A stretch of DNA of 64,000 bases from JACPLA01 sp964602055 (GCA_964602055.1 CAZRPU010000002.1:1-64000); one strand, 5' to 3'. Counted from the first letter of the stretch, positions 49,590 through 58,746 are shown. Notes: generated by a model from the letters alone, not told the origin. Translations and numbers: made by a program.

Positions 49590-50140
49590 ACCATTCTCTG
49601 GTCCCCACGGCCGGGCGCCCCATCAATCTCTCCCGGCGAATTTTTCTCAAGCGATCGCTGTTCGGGTCATGCGTTCTTGCAGCGGGAGGATTCGCCCGTC
49701 CTTTGCTTGCTGCAGCTTCCGCGGGGCAGACCTTCCTCTTTTTTTCCGATCATGAATATCAGGTCATGAAAAGTGTTGCCGAACGCATGATCGGTTTGAG
49801 CGCCGATGCGCCGCTCTCATCGGACGAAATCGCTCTTCGAGCCGACCAATTTCTCTCTTCAGAGCCTCCTGAAATCCAGGAACAACTCCACACGCTTTTC
49901 ACCGTTTTCAACGCTCCGCTGTTCACATTCCTCTTCGACTGGCGCTTCTCGAGCTTCCTCAACATGTCTCCAGAGGACAAGGATTCTTACATCGAGGATT
50001 GGATGACAAGCCCGCTGCCATTCAGGAGAACGGCTTTTCAGGCGTTGAAGCGGCTCTCGTTGAGCATGTACTACACCGATTCCCGCTCCTGGCCGGGCAT
50101 TCAGTACGATGGAATGTTTCTTCCGTGGGAAAGGGGATAA
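49586..50140 (+). CDS. Tat-exported small subunit (gluconate 2-dehydrogenase subunit 3-like)
   Basis: A 184-residue protein beginning with a twin-arginine signal (SRRIFLKRSLFGSCVLAAGG) and containing a domain like the gluconate 2-dehydrogenase gamma subunit, which helps export and stabilise the FAD subunit of GMC-type dehydrogenases. The gene for a GMC oxidoreductase is the next one downstream, which supports the call. The start is uncertain: TTG 49586 overlaps the previous stop as TTGA; no in-frame ATG lies between there and the twin-arginine motif. Confidence 0.78.
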   Translation: MNHSLVPTAGRPINLSRRIFLKRSLFGSCVLAAGGFARPLLAAASAGQTFLFFSDHEYQVMKSVAERMIGLSADAPLSSDEIALRADQFLSSEPPEIQEQLHTLFTVFNAPLFTFLFDWRFSSFLNMSPEDKDSYIEDWMTSPLPFRRTAFQALKRLSLSMYYTDSRSWPGIQYDGMFLPWERG

Positions 50141-50150
50141 GAGAGGGATT

Positions 50151-50268
50151 GTTTCGGGTTCAGGGTTTCGGGTTTCAAGTTTCAGGTTTTATGGTTTCAA
50201 GTTTCAGGTTTCAGGTTTCAGGTTTCAAGGTTCAGGTTTCATTGTTTCAAGTTTCAGATTTCGGGTTT
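50151..50268. repeat. 7-base tandem repeat block (CAGGTTT)
   Basis: About sixteen copies of a 7-base unit near TTTCAGG/TTTCAAG/TTTCGGG fill almost the whole gap between the small subunit and the GMC gene. It is the larger relative of the block at 25503-25553. Any promoter or ribosome-binding site of the GMC gene would lie inside or right at the edge of the array. Confidence 0.85.
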
Positions 50269-50275
50269 TTCCATC

Positions 50276-51808
50276 TTGATCCTCCAGTCCTCTGATATTA
50301 CCTCTCCCCTGCGCGAATCCGCCGATGTGTGCATTATCGGGTCGGGTTGCGGGGGCGGCGCGTCGGCAAAAGTTCTGGCAGAAGCCGGCAAGAAAGTCAT
50401 TGTCCTCGAGGAAGGCGGCTCTTATTCATCGAAGGATTTCGATTCAACCGAGGCAACGGCGTATCAGAACCTCTATCAGAGGCGCGCGGGACAGGCAACG
50501 GATAATCTCGCCGTCACTATTCTCCAGGGACGATGCGTGGGGGGAAGCTCCACCGTCAACTGGACGACGTCGCTGCGAACGCCGGAGTTTGTCCTGGATG
50601 CCTGGAAGCGCAGAGGCGTCCGGGGCCTTGCGGCGGAAGATTTGGAGCCTTATTTCGAACGCGTCGAACGCTACCTGAATGTTCACACGGAGCCGGAGGA
50701 ACATCACAACCCCAACAACAGAATCATTCTCGAGGGCGCACGGGCGCTTGGGTTTCGAGTGCAGTCGAATGGCAGAAACACCCGGGATTGCGTGAAGGCG
50801 GGCGCCTGCGGCCTGGGATGTCCCTTTGATGCAAAGCTCTCGGTGAACATCACCTATATCCCCGATGCCGAAAAAAAGGGGGCAACGGTCTTTTCAGACT
50901 GCAGGGCCGAAAAAATCACTCTCCATGGGGCGCAGAAAAGGGTGACGGGTGTGGTGCTCGATCGCCTGACCGGTGCAGCGCGGACAACCTTCATGATCGA
51001 AGCCCCCATCGTTATTGTTGCCGGAAGCGCCATTCACTCTCCCGTTCTTCTGCTGAAATCCGGACTTGCAAATTCGAGCGGTCATCTGGGCAAGCATCTT
51101 ACGCTTCATCCTACTTCCGCCGTGGCGGGACTCTTTGACCGGGTCATCTATGCCTCCGGGGGAATCCCTCAATCGGCGATGTGCGACGAATTCCTCAACA
51201 AAAACGGGGACGGCGGCGGGTTTTGGGTTGAAGGTGTTCCGATCTACCCGGTCCTCGCGGCCCTGGCTTTTCCGGGGTTTGGGGCTCCCCATAGAAGCAT
51301 CATGGAAATGTTCCCGCATATGGGGGCTTCCATTGCACTCGTCAAAGACACGGACTCGGAAGGAAGAGTCACGGTCAACGATCACGGCCGGCCTTCCATC
51401 TCGTACCATCTTGGCGATACCGACCGGCAATCACTGCAAGAGGCCCTTGCCATTGCAGCCGAAATCCATTTTGCAGCCGGGGCGAAGAAAGTCATGACCC
51501 TGCATTCCCGAAGAGTGGAGATGGAGCATCCCGGGGAAATCCGCAAAGCGCTCGGGAATGCTGATTGGTCCCCCAATGAGTTCAACCTCTACAGTGCCCA
51601 TCCCCTCGGCAGCTGCCGCATGGGAGAGGATCCCGGAACCTCCGTTGTCGACTCCCGTTGTCAAACCCATGATGTGAAGGGGCTCTTTGTTGTAGACGGG
51701 AGCGTCATGCCGACATCCCTCGGCGTGAATCCTCAGATTACCATTCTCTCGATCGCGGAAAAAAGCGCCGAGTGGATTGCCGACAACTTCGCAACTCTCG
51801 CGCGGTAG
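50276..51808 (+). CDS. GMC-type FAD oxidoreductase
   Basis: A 510-residue flavoprotein dehydrogenase. The N-terminal FAD fold is VCIIGSGCGGGASAKVLAEAG, followed by the GMC signature GGSSTVNWTTSLRTP. A Cys-rich stretch KAGACGLGCPF is present. The C-terminal motif HPLGSCRMG with the catalytic His precedes VKGLFVVDGSVMPTSLGVNP. Likely partner of the Tat-exported small subunit just upstream; it would be carried across the membrane with it. The electron acceptor (often a cytochrome c subunit) is not encoded next to it. TTG 50276 is the likely start, since no ATG precedes the FAD motif. Confidence 0.87.
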   Translation: MILQSSDITSPLRESADVCIIGSGCGGGASAKVLAEAGKKVIVLEEGGSYSSKDFDSTEATAYQNLYQRRAGQATDNLAVTILQGRCVGGSSTVNWTTSLRTPEFVLDAWKRRGVRGLAAEDLEPYFERVERYLNVHTEPEEHHNPNNRIILEGARALGFRVQSNGRNTRDCVKAGACGLGCPFDAKLSVNITYIPDAEKKGATVFSDCRAEKITLHGAQKRVTGVVLDRLTGAARTTFMIEAPIVIVAGSAIHSPVLLLKSGLANSSGHLGKHLTLHPTSAVAGLFDRVIYASGGIPQSAMCDEFLNKNGDGGGFWVEGVPIYPVLAALAFPGFGAPHRSIMEMFPHMGASIALVKDTDSEGRVTVNDHGRPSISYHLGDTDRQSLQEALAIAAEIHFAAGAKKVMTLHSRRVEMEHPGEIRKALGNADWSPNEFNLYSAHPLGSCRMGEDPGTSVVDSRCQTHDVKGLFVVDGSVMPTSLGVNPQITILSIAEKSAEWIADNFATLAR

Positions 51809-51810
51809 GC

Positions 51811-51839
51811 TTGCATCTCCTCCTCGATTCTCGTACCTT
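51811..51839 (+). promoter_or_regulatory. promoter for the DPP III gene
   Basis: TTGCAT (51811-51816), a 17-base spacer and TACCTT (51834-51839), with the ATG at 51893. Confidence 0.5.
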
Positions 51840-51892
51840 CGTTCAGGCTATCACCCGCCGATTCACCTTTTTTGAAAACAGGATGTCTTTTC

Positions 51893-53926
51893 ATGAAAAC
51901 AAGCCTTTCCCTCGTTCTCTTCACGCTTCTTCTGGCCGGTTGTCAACAAAAGGATTCCATGGATCGATTGTATTCCCTTGAACGGGTCGGACCAGCGCGC
52001 GTAGTCCAGCTGTATGTCGATGGTTTCGATCAACTCTCCACGCGGGAGAAGATCTTCGCATACTACCTTTCGCAGGCGGCTCTGGCCGCGCGCGACATTG
52101 CCATCGATCAGCATCATCGTTTTGCTCTCGAGATACGCGCCCTCCTTGAGGAAACCATCACACACAAGGAAGGGATCGATCCGAAAGTGTACGATGCGAT
52201 TCTCCAATACACGAAGCTCTTTTGGATCAATAACGGACCGTACGACAATATCACCTCCCGAAAACACGTTGTCGGCTGCTCACCGGAAGAATTCAGAGCC
52301 GCGGCGGAACAGGCTCACAAAAACGGTGCAGCATTCGGCAGCGAGGCCATCGGGGCGAAGCTCGCACGTCTCGGCCCTTTTCTGTTCGATCCCGCCGTTG
52401 AACCCATGATGACAAATAAAACACCCGGAGAGGATTGGATTCGGGGAAGCGGTGTGAATTTCTACGCAAAGGGCTTGACGCAAAAGGAAGTCGAGAAATT
52501 CATCCAGTCGGGGCAGCAGAAGAACGACCTCAACTCGATGCTGGTGAAGAACGGAGGAAGAACTGCTGAGACGATCTGGCGCGCCGGAGGAAACGGCATT
52601 CCGCCGGGAATGTATGCAGAGGACCTGGAAGCAAGCATTGGCTTTCTCGAAAAAGCGATTCCGTTTGCGGCGGGTCCGGTCCAGCAGGAGACCATCCGAA
52701 GACTCATCCGGCATTTCCGAACAGGAAGCCTCGAGGATTTCCGTCAATTCAACATTCAGTGGGTTAAGGATTCTTCATCGGTCGATTTTATCCATGGTTT
52801 CATCGAGGTCTACCTGGATCCCATGGGCCTCAAAGCGGAATTCGAGTCGAGCATCTACTGGTCGGATCGTCAGCTTTCGAAGAGCATTACGGATATCGGG
52901 GCGAACGCCCAGTATTTCGAAAATCAGATGCCGTGGGACGACAAATACAAGAAGCAGAACATTAAGCCCCTTGCGGCAAGCTTTGTAAACGTGGTTCTTT
53001 CTTCCGGCGGTACAGGCCCAGTGAGCCCCATCGGGATCAACCTGCCGAATGAGCAGCTCGTGAGGGAGCAGTACGGAAGCAAGAGTGTTGTCCTGAACAA
53101 TGTTATCGACGCGGGGAACAAGTCCGGCGGCCAGGTGTTGCTGGATGAATTTGCCTATGACGAGGAAGAAAAAGCCCTGCAGGCCCGGTATGGAACGTTG
53201 GCCGAAAACATGATGACGGCCCTCCATGAGGTTCTGGGCCACGCTTCAGGGAAAACCATGGTAGCAGGGGATCCCTCCTCCTATCTTCCCGGCTATTATT
53301 CCACACTCGAAGAGGGGCGGGCCGACCTGGTCGCTCTTTGGCACATCTGGGATGACAAGCTCGTCGAGCTCGGCGCGATCCCCGGGAAGGATGTTGCCCG
53401 TGAAATGTACGATGCCTACATGCGCAACGCCCTCCTCCTGCAGCTCCGGCGAATCACCCACGGTGATCAAATCGAAGAAGACCATATGAAGAACCGCCAA
53501 ATGGTCGCCATGTACATCCTGAAGAATTCCGACGCTGTTCGGATGGAACAGCGGGATGGAAAGACATACGTGAAGGTCGCAGATTACCAGGCCATGAGGA
53601 CGATGGTTGGAAAGCTTCTGGCGGAGGTCATGAGAATCAAGGCCGAAGGAGATTTGCAGGCAGCGAAGAAACTCATCAATACTTATGGGCTGAAAATCGA
53701 CACCGCGGTACGCGACGAAGTGCTCGAGCGCATCGAACACCTCGATGTTGCGTCGTACAACGGCTACGTCATGCCCGAATATCTCCCTGTGACGGACGCA
53801 TCGGGCTCTCTGACGGATGTGAAGGTACAGTACCCCATGGATCTGATGAGACAGATGCTCTCCTACTCCAGGTTCACGAAGGAAGCGAAGGAACAGGCGA
53901 GGCAAAGGATGGCAGCGACTCGGTAG
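51893..53926 (+). CDS. dipeptidyl-peptidase III (M49) lipoprotein
   Basis: A 677-residue zinc exopeptidase of family M49, releasing dipeptides from peptide N-termini. The zinc motif is HEVLGH (His445, Glu446, His450), the six-residue HExxGH form special to this family. The third ligand is in EEGRAD (Glu473/Glu474), where the family usually has EECRA. The first 20 residues (MKTSLSLVLFTLLLAGC) form a lipobox, so the enzyme should be a periplasmic or outer-membrane lipoprotein, whereas animal DPP III is cytosolic. ATG 51893 is chosen over a TTG seven codons upstream. It is monocistronic by position. Confidence 0.9.
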   Translation: MKTSLSLVLFTLLLAGCQQKDSMDRLYSLERVGPARVVQLYVDGFDQLSTREKIFAYYLSQAALAARDIAIDQHHRFALEIRALLEETITHKEGIDPKVYDAILQYTKLFWINNGPYDNITSRKHVVGCSPEEFRAAAEQAHKNGAAFGSEAIGAKLARLGPFLFDPAVEPMMTNKTPGEDWIRGSGVNFYAKGLTQKEVEKFIQSGQQKNDLNSMLVKNGGRTAETIWRAGGNGIPPGMYAEDLEASIGFLEKAIPFAAGPVQQETIRRLIRHFRTGSLEDFRQFNIQWVKDSSSVDFIHGFIEVYLDPMGLKAEFESSIYWSDRQLSKSITDIGANAQYFENQMPWDDKYKKQNIKPLAASFVNVVLSSGGTGPVSPIGINLPNEQLVREQYGSKSVVLNNVIDAGNKSGGQVLLDEFAYDEEEKALQARYGTLAENMMTALHEVLGHASGKTMVAGDPSSYLPGYYSTLEEGRADLVALWHIWDDKLVELGAIPGKDVAREMYDAYMRNALLLQLRRITHGDQIEEDHMKNRQMVAMYILKNSDAVRMEQRDGKTYVKVADYQAMRTMVGKLLAEVMRIKAEGDLQAAKKLINTYGLKIDTAVRDEVLERIEHLDVASYNGYVMPEYLPVTDASGSLTDVKVQYPMDLMRQMLSYSRFTKEAKEQARQRMAATR

Positions 53927-53972
53927 GGCGCGTTCATAATTCACATTTCTTTTCACATTTTACGCCACCCCC

Positions 53973-54785
53973 ATGAGAGAATACCTTGATCTCGTTCAGC
54001 GGGTCCTCGACAAAGGAACCCTCAAGCACAATCGGACCGGAGTCGATACCTTATCGACCTTCTCCGAGCATTTCAAAATTGACCTGAGCGAGGGCTTCCC
54101 GCTTCTGACCACGAAGAAAATGAATTTCCGCTCCCTGCTTCATGAAGTCCTGTGGTATCTCTCGGGGGAAGACCATATCAGAAACCTGCGCAAGGTGACG
54201 AAAATCTGGGACGCGTGGGCGGACGAAAACGGCAACCTGGAAACAGCGTACGGAAGATACTGGCGCAGATTCCCCAGTGCACAGATCAACAAGACAACCG
54301 GCCAGTACGAGGTAAAGGAAATTGATCAGGTCGGGCAGGTCATCAGCCTGCTCAGAAGCAATCCCAATTCCCGCCGTATGGTCATATCCGCATGGGAACC
54401 GGGGAACGCCCTCTCGAGCAAACTTCCTCCGTGTCATTTCACGTTTGTGTTTAATGTCCAGGGCAACAAGCTCAATTGTCACCTGACCCAGCGCTCCGGC
54501 GACATTGCGTTGGGGATACCGTTCAACATCGCAGCGTATTCGCTTCTCACCCAGGCGATCGCGCAGGATGTCGGACTCGGGCTCGGTTATTTCAGCCATA
54601 CGATCGTCGACGCGCACATTTACGTCAACCACATTGATGGACTCCGGGAACAGCTTAAGCGGCGCCCGAAGCGGCTCCCCACTCTCGAGATCGCGCCGAA
54701 ACCGATCGATGATCTGAAGTTCGAAGACTTTCAACTGGTCGGTTACGAATGCGACGAACCGATCAAGTTTGAGGTGGCCGTGTGA
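53973..54785 (+). CDS. thyA: thymidylate synthase
   Basis: Converts dUMP to dTMP using methylene-tetrahydrofolate. The 270 residues are full length, with catalytic Cys154 in LPPCHFTFVF, the phosphate-binding Arg pair in NPNSRRMVISAW, and the dUMP-contact region RSGDIALGIPFNIAAY. It overlaps folA as GTGA, the classic thyA-folA operon, which regenerates the folate oxidised by this enzyme. Confidence 0.97.
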   Translation: MREYLDLVQRVLDKGTLKHNRTGVDTLSTFSEHFKIDLSEGFPLLTTKKMNFRSLLHEVLWYLSGEDHIRNLRKVTKIWDAWADENGNLETAYGRYWRRFPSAQINKTTGQYEVKEIDQVGQVISLLRSNPNSRRMVISAWEPGNALSSKLPPCHFTFVFNVQGNKLNCHLTQRSGDIALGIPFNIAAYSLLTQAIAQDVGLGLGYFSHTIVDAHIYVNHIDGLREQLKRRPKRLPTLEIAPKPIDDLKFEDFQLVGYECDEPIKFEVAV

Positions 54786-55249
54786 AGCTCATTATTCTTG
54801 CTGCGCTCAACCGAAAGCGCGTCATCGGCAAGGATGGTCGGCTCCCCTGGCATATTGCAGAAGATTTGAAGCGCGTCAAGCGTCTCACGACAGGGCATGC
54901 TCTCCTCATGGGCCGCAGGACGTTTGAGTCCCTGGGCAAACCCCTCCCCAACCTCCGCAACGTCGTCCTCACTTCACAAAAACTCGCGGACATCGAAACC
55001 TACGGCTCCCTTCCCGACGCACTCGAGGCGCTCCGGAGCGAGGAAAAAGTCTTCGTCTTTGGAGGCGGGAAACTCTTCGGGCAATTGCTGGAAAAGGCGG
55101 ACGAGTGGTACCTTACCATGGTGGATCAGGATGTCGAGGGGGATACGTTCTTTCCCCCCTATGAACATCTGATCGGCAACATGTTTCTCCTCGTCCGCAA
55201 AGAAGAGCACGAGGGATTCACGTTCCTCGATTACCGGAAGGTGACCTAA
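54782..55249 (+). CDS. folA: dihydrofolate reductase
   Basis: NADPH-dependent reductase of 155 residues that regenerates tetrahydrofolate after ThyA. Landmarks are LIILAALNRKRVIGKDGRLP, the acidic active-site residue in WHIAEDLKR, the NADPH-binding MGRRTFESLG and the Gly-Gly in VFVFGGGKLFG. GTG start at 54782 overlaps the thyA stop. Confidence 0.95.
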   Translation: MKLIILAALNRKRVIGKDGRLPWHIAEDLKRVKRLTTGHALLMGRRTFESLGKPLPNLRNVVLTSQKLADIETYGSLPDALEALRSEEKVFVFGGGKLFGQLLEKADEWYLTMVDQDVEGDTFFPPYEHLIGNMFLLVRKEEHEGFTFLDYRKVT

Positions 55250-55301
55250 GAAGCGAAATGTGAGAGGTGAGGTGTGAGGTTTGGGAAGTTTTGTTCTGCG
55301 T

Positions 55302-55895
55302 TCACATCGCCGCCATCATTCCTGCCAATCCAACCCGAATCATCATCACGGCAATGGCCGCCATAAACAGCGACGCGACCTTAGCGAACGCTTTCGAGCC
55401 CGCCTCCCCCATCAGCCGAATCACCGCATCTGAATAGCGAAACACGAGCCAGACGATCCCAAGGTTCACAAAGAGAGCAGCCATCGTGATCCATTGGCCA
55501 TGTGTGTCAACCAGGATAATGATTGTCGTGAGCGCCGCCGGCCCCATAATGAGAGGAATGCCGATAGGGACGACCCCGACGGATGTTTCAGGATTTCTTC
55601 GTCGTTCGGAGGAGAACAAAAGGTCGCTGACCGCCAGCACCAGAAGAACGATGCCTCCTCCCACGCGAAAATCATTCTCGGTAATTCCGAGGAAGGAGAA
55701 AACGACACGGCCGAAAAAGAGGAACAGGACAGAGATTGCGAGGGCTGTCAGTGTCGCCTCGGCCAGCAGGATGCGTTTTCTTCGCTTGTCGAGGCCGGAC
55801 GTTAATGAAACGTAAATGGGAACGACACCAAGGACATCGATTGCAACAAACAGGGGGATGAAAGAAAGCAGGAGTGCATTGAAATCGAACGTCAT
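55302..55895 (-). CDS. MarC family membrane protein
   Basis: A 197-residue protein with six predicted membrane helices. The family hallmarks are IPLFVAIDVLGVVPIYVSL at the start and GIPLIMGPAALTTII in the middle. MarC proteins were once linked to multiple antibiotic resistance but their transport substrate remains unsettled. The gene converges on folA with no strong terminator between them and follows the small unknown gene by seven bases. Confidence 0.9.
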   Translation of the reverse strand: MTFDFNALLLSFIPLFVAIDVLGVVPIYVSLTSGLDKRRKRILLAEATLTALAISVLFLFFGRVVFSFLGITENDFRVGGGIVLLVLAVSDLLFSSERRRNPETSVGVVPIGIPLIMGPAALTTIIILVDTHGQWITMAALFVNLGIVWLVFRYSDAVIRLMGEAGSKAFAKVASLFMAAIAVMMIRVGLAGMMAAM

Positions 55896-55902
55896 GGAGG
55901 GC

Positions 55903-56169
55903 TCAGGAGACCTTGATTCCCCGATCCTCGAGCCGTTTCCTGACTGTCGCGACTATTTCCTTTTCGTCGAGAGCCATTCGGGAACCCGCAGCCCGCACGG
56001 CCTGATCAAGCGAGCCTTTGCGGTCTTTGAGCCACGCCCAGATATTGTATCCCAGGCGGTTGCGATCGTTCGGTTCCCGCGCTTCGAGGTCTGCCACGAC
56101 GGAATAGGCAATCTTTTCAAGTGATTCCGGCGTGAATTCTTCCACTGCCGGCGGGGGTTTGGTAGCCAT
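55903..56169 (-). CDS. small hypothetical protein
   Basis: An 88-residue soluble, charged, helical protein (SLEKIAYSVVADLEAREPND, then LGYNIWAWLKDRKG, ending RKRLEDRGIKV). Not recognised. It has its own promoter candidate, a normal codon composition and tight spacing to marC, so it is probably real and cotranscribed with marC. Confidence 0.65.
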   Translation of the reverse strand: MATKPPPAVEEFTPESLEKIAYSVVADLEAREPNDRNRLGYNIWAWLKDRKGSLDQAVRAAGSRMALDEKEIVATVRKRLEDRGIKVS

Positions 56170-56194
56170 AATGAAGCCCTCATGCGGTCAAAAG

Positions 56195-56223
56195 AATATA
56201 GAGAGAATTCGGCAACAAAGCCA
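56195..56223 (-). promoter_or_regulatory. promoter for the small protein/marC unit
   Basis: On the minus strand TGGCTT (56223-56218), a 17-base spacer and TATATT (56200-56195). The -10 is a perfect match to the local pattern, the -35 is weak. Confidence 0.45.
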
Positions 56224-56232
56224 CCGGGCCGA

Positions 56233-58746
56233 TCAGGAGATCTTCACCACGACCATTGTCAAATCATCGTGCCTCTCGGCTCCCCGCGTAAACTCCTCAA
56301 CCGCTGTGGTAATGGACCGCTGCATTTCGAAGGCGGAGAGATGCTTTTTTGCTTCAACGAGCGATTGCACCGCTTCTTCGCCAAGTTGAAGCTGTTGTTC
56401 GTTCATCGCTTCTGTCAGCCCGTCCGTATAAAAGAAGAACAACGAGCCGGGTTCCAGGGGCTTCCTCACCGCCTTCAAAGTACTCTCAAAAACGGGCCCT
56501 CGTTCAAGTCCAAGCCCGATACCTTCTGCGTTGAGATATTCCAGCTTGCCATTCGTTCCGATGAGCGCCTTGTTGTGGCCGGCGCGGCAAATCGTCACTT
56601 CCTTCCGTTCCATATCGAAGAGAGCCAGGATCATTGTTATGAACGATTTCCGCTCAATGCCATCATAGATCCGCCTGTTGACATGGGTCAGCATTTCCGT
56701 GGGGGAAGGATACATATGAGCTGCCAGCTGGACCATTCCCTGGATCTTTGACATATAGAGCGCCGCCGACATTCCTTTTCCGGATACATCCGCCACAACA
56801 ACGAGCAGTTTCTTTTTTCCGAGCTCGATGAAATCGTAGTAGTCTCCCCCTACCACCTGCGCAGGAATGGCAACACCGGCAACATCCAGCCCTTCGATGG
56901 AAGGGTTTTCCTTCGGGAGCAATCCCTCCTGGATTTTCCTTGCCAGCGCCAGTTCTTCCAGAATCTTTTGCTGGTCAATTTCTGCCCGGTGCAGACGGGC
57001 ATTTTCAATGGCGATCGCTGCCTGGCTTCCGACCGTGCTCAGGAGGTCCATGTCTTCCTGTGAAAAAACGTTCCCCGAGAGTTTCTTCCCCACCATGATT
57101 GCGCCAATAAGCCTCTCCTGAAGAAACATCGGAACGGCAAGTACCACACCGGCTTCGATAATTCTTGCCCGGTCGCTTGCATGAATTTTCATGGAATCGG
57201 GCTCTTCCGCCACCAGGCCGAAATATTGCGGAGAACGCGTTTTCCGCAGGAGGTTGAGAAACCCGTCCGGCTCATTATCAAACATGCAGCATCGTGCGGG
57301 AACGTTCCTTCCGACGCTCGAACAGCCTTCGACCTCGTCGCAGAGGACAACGGCAATCCGGTCCACGTGCATCGTGGCGGAAATCCGATTGATCATGGAG
57401 TGGAGGATCTGATCGAGATTCATCTGCCGCGGAAGCTCCTGGCTGAATTCGAGCAATGCGCGCTGATAGTTGAGCCGCTCCTGATAGAAGAGCCGATCGA
57501 TGCCATCCTGCACCTTACGCTTGATGGGATCAAACGCAAAGGCGATTACAAGAAACGCAAGCACGTTCATGATCTCGTTTTCCGTCTTCCCCAGAAGGGC
57601 ACCGAGCATGCTTCCCACCCCCAGAACGAAGCCGAGATAAATTGCCGCCATCGTTGCCGTAATAATGCCGTAGAGCAGACTTCTCTTCACAATCAGGTCG
57701 ATGTCCATCAGCCGGTATTTGAAAATCGAATAACCAAAGGCAAGCGGAACGCCAGCCAGAAAGATACCGGGCACGAAATAGATCGGATCCGTGAAGATCA
57801 GAAACTGATTGGTGCTTTGGATGATAATCAGATAGAAATACGTGCCAATGCCCAGGAAGACGCTGTTCAGAATAGGCCTGAGTTCTTTTCGCCGTTCCTT
57901 TCCAAGTTTGCGGAAGTAGGTCACCGCAAAGATGATCAGGCCTGCGATGTAGAATACAAAAGGCGAATTCACGAAGATGAGCGCGAGAGGAGTCGGCAGA
58001 AGTTGGATCCAACCGGTGAGGAACGGAGTCACAAACACTGCACCCAGGACAAACATGCCAATTTTGAACCACAGGCGGTCGAGGATGGGGCGCCGGACAG
58101 GAAACTCCAGGAAGAACATGACAAATAACGGTACGGAGAGAAAACGGGCAAGGACAAATGCGCCGGCAAGGCCGAAGAATTTCCATGGCGGATCGACCGC
58201 GGGGTTGAGATTCAGGCTCGACAAGCTGAAAAGCAGCATCGTCACAAGAGTATAGTATGCAAAGTGACGCTGAATTTTCCCCTGAGGCCGAGTGAGTACC
58301 ACAACATAACCGACAAGGAGAAAACTGACGCCAAGGATGCAATAGGCAAGATACGTGATGTTCACAAGCTTGAGAATCTCAACGTGCACTTCGAACTGAC
58401 GGCCGTCTCGTTCCAGGAGATAGGTCGCGAATTCTCCTGCTTTCTTGGGATTGATGATATTCATGGCCTGCTGGGGAGTCTGGAAATCTTTGCCGTCAAT
58501 CTTCAGGAGGATATCTCCCTCCTTCACGCCGGCGCGATCCGTTACTCCCCCGGGAACGATTTGCGTAATGACGGCTCCCGGCTGGCCGTCGGGGCGCGCA
58601 AGCCATCCGCACTGGTCATTGCTCGTTGCCTTATAAAAGAGCACATCGAGAAAATTGACCGCGCCCGCCAGCAGTACAAGAAGTGCTGCACCCGAGAAAA
58701 TGATTCGAATGAAACGTGGAGAGAGTTTTGCGATGGGACTTTTCAT
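56233..58746 (-). CDS. PDZ/multi-TM/GAF PP2C phosphatase
   Basis: An 837-residue sensor phosphatase. A first helix (about 15-35) and a PDZ domain outside (GAVITQIVPGGVTDRAGVKEG) are followed by about eight helices to about 410, ending with KYRLMDIDLIVKRSLLY and FDPIKRKVQDGIDRLFY. A GAF domain (about 430-590) contains an unusual Cys group (CDEVEGC, then ARCC). A coiled linker with KIQEGLLPKENP leads to a RsbU/SpoIIE-type PP2C domain with GGDYYDFI, ADVSGKGM and DDLTMVVV. Output should be serine/threonine dephosphorylation of a partner-switch protein not found in the window. Confidence 0.9.
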   Translation of the reverse strand: MKSPIAKLSPRFIRIIFSGAALLVLLAGAVNFLDVLFYKATSNDQCGWLARPDGQPGAVITQIVPGGVTDRAGVKEGDILLKIDGKDFQTPQQAMNIINPKKAGEFATYLLERDGRQFEVHVEILKLVNITYLAYCILGVSFLLVGYVVVLTRPQGKIQRHFAYYTLVTMLLFSLSSLNLNPAVDPPWKFFGLAGAFVLARFLSVPLFVMFFLEFPVRRPILDRLWFKIGMFVLGAVFVTPFLTGWIQLLPTPLALIFVNSPFVFYIAGLIIFAVTYFRKLGKERRKELRPILNSVFLGIGTYFYLIIIQSTNQFLIFTDPIYFVPGIFLAGVPLAFGYSIFKYRLMDIDLIVKRSLLYGIITATMAAIYLGFVLGVGSMLGALLGKTENEIMNVLAFLVIAFAFDPIKRKVQDGIDRLFYQERLNYQRALLEFSQELPRQMNLDQILHSMINRISATMHVDRIAVVLCDEVEGCSSVGRNVPARCCMFDNEPDGFLNLLRKTRSPQYFGLVAEEPDSMKIHASDRARIIEAGVVLAVPMFLQERLIGAIMVGKKLSGNVFSQEDMDLLSTVGSQAAIAIENARLHRAEIDQQKILEELALARKIQEGLLPKENPSIEGLDVAGVAIPAQVVGGDYYDFIELGKKKLLVVVADVSGKGMSAALYMSKIQGMVQLAAHMYPSPTEMLTHVNRRIYDGIERKSFITMILALFDMERKEVTICRAGHNKALIGTNGKLEYLNAEGIGLGLERGPVFESTLKAVRKPLEPGSLFFFYTDGLTEAMNEQQLQLGEEAVQSLVEAKKHLSAFEMQRSITTAVEEFTRGAERHDDLTMVVVKIS

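Noticed and set aside
50151..50268. CRISPR or minisatellite with spacers
   Set aside because: The 7-base units are directly joined without spacers; it is a simple tandem repeat.
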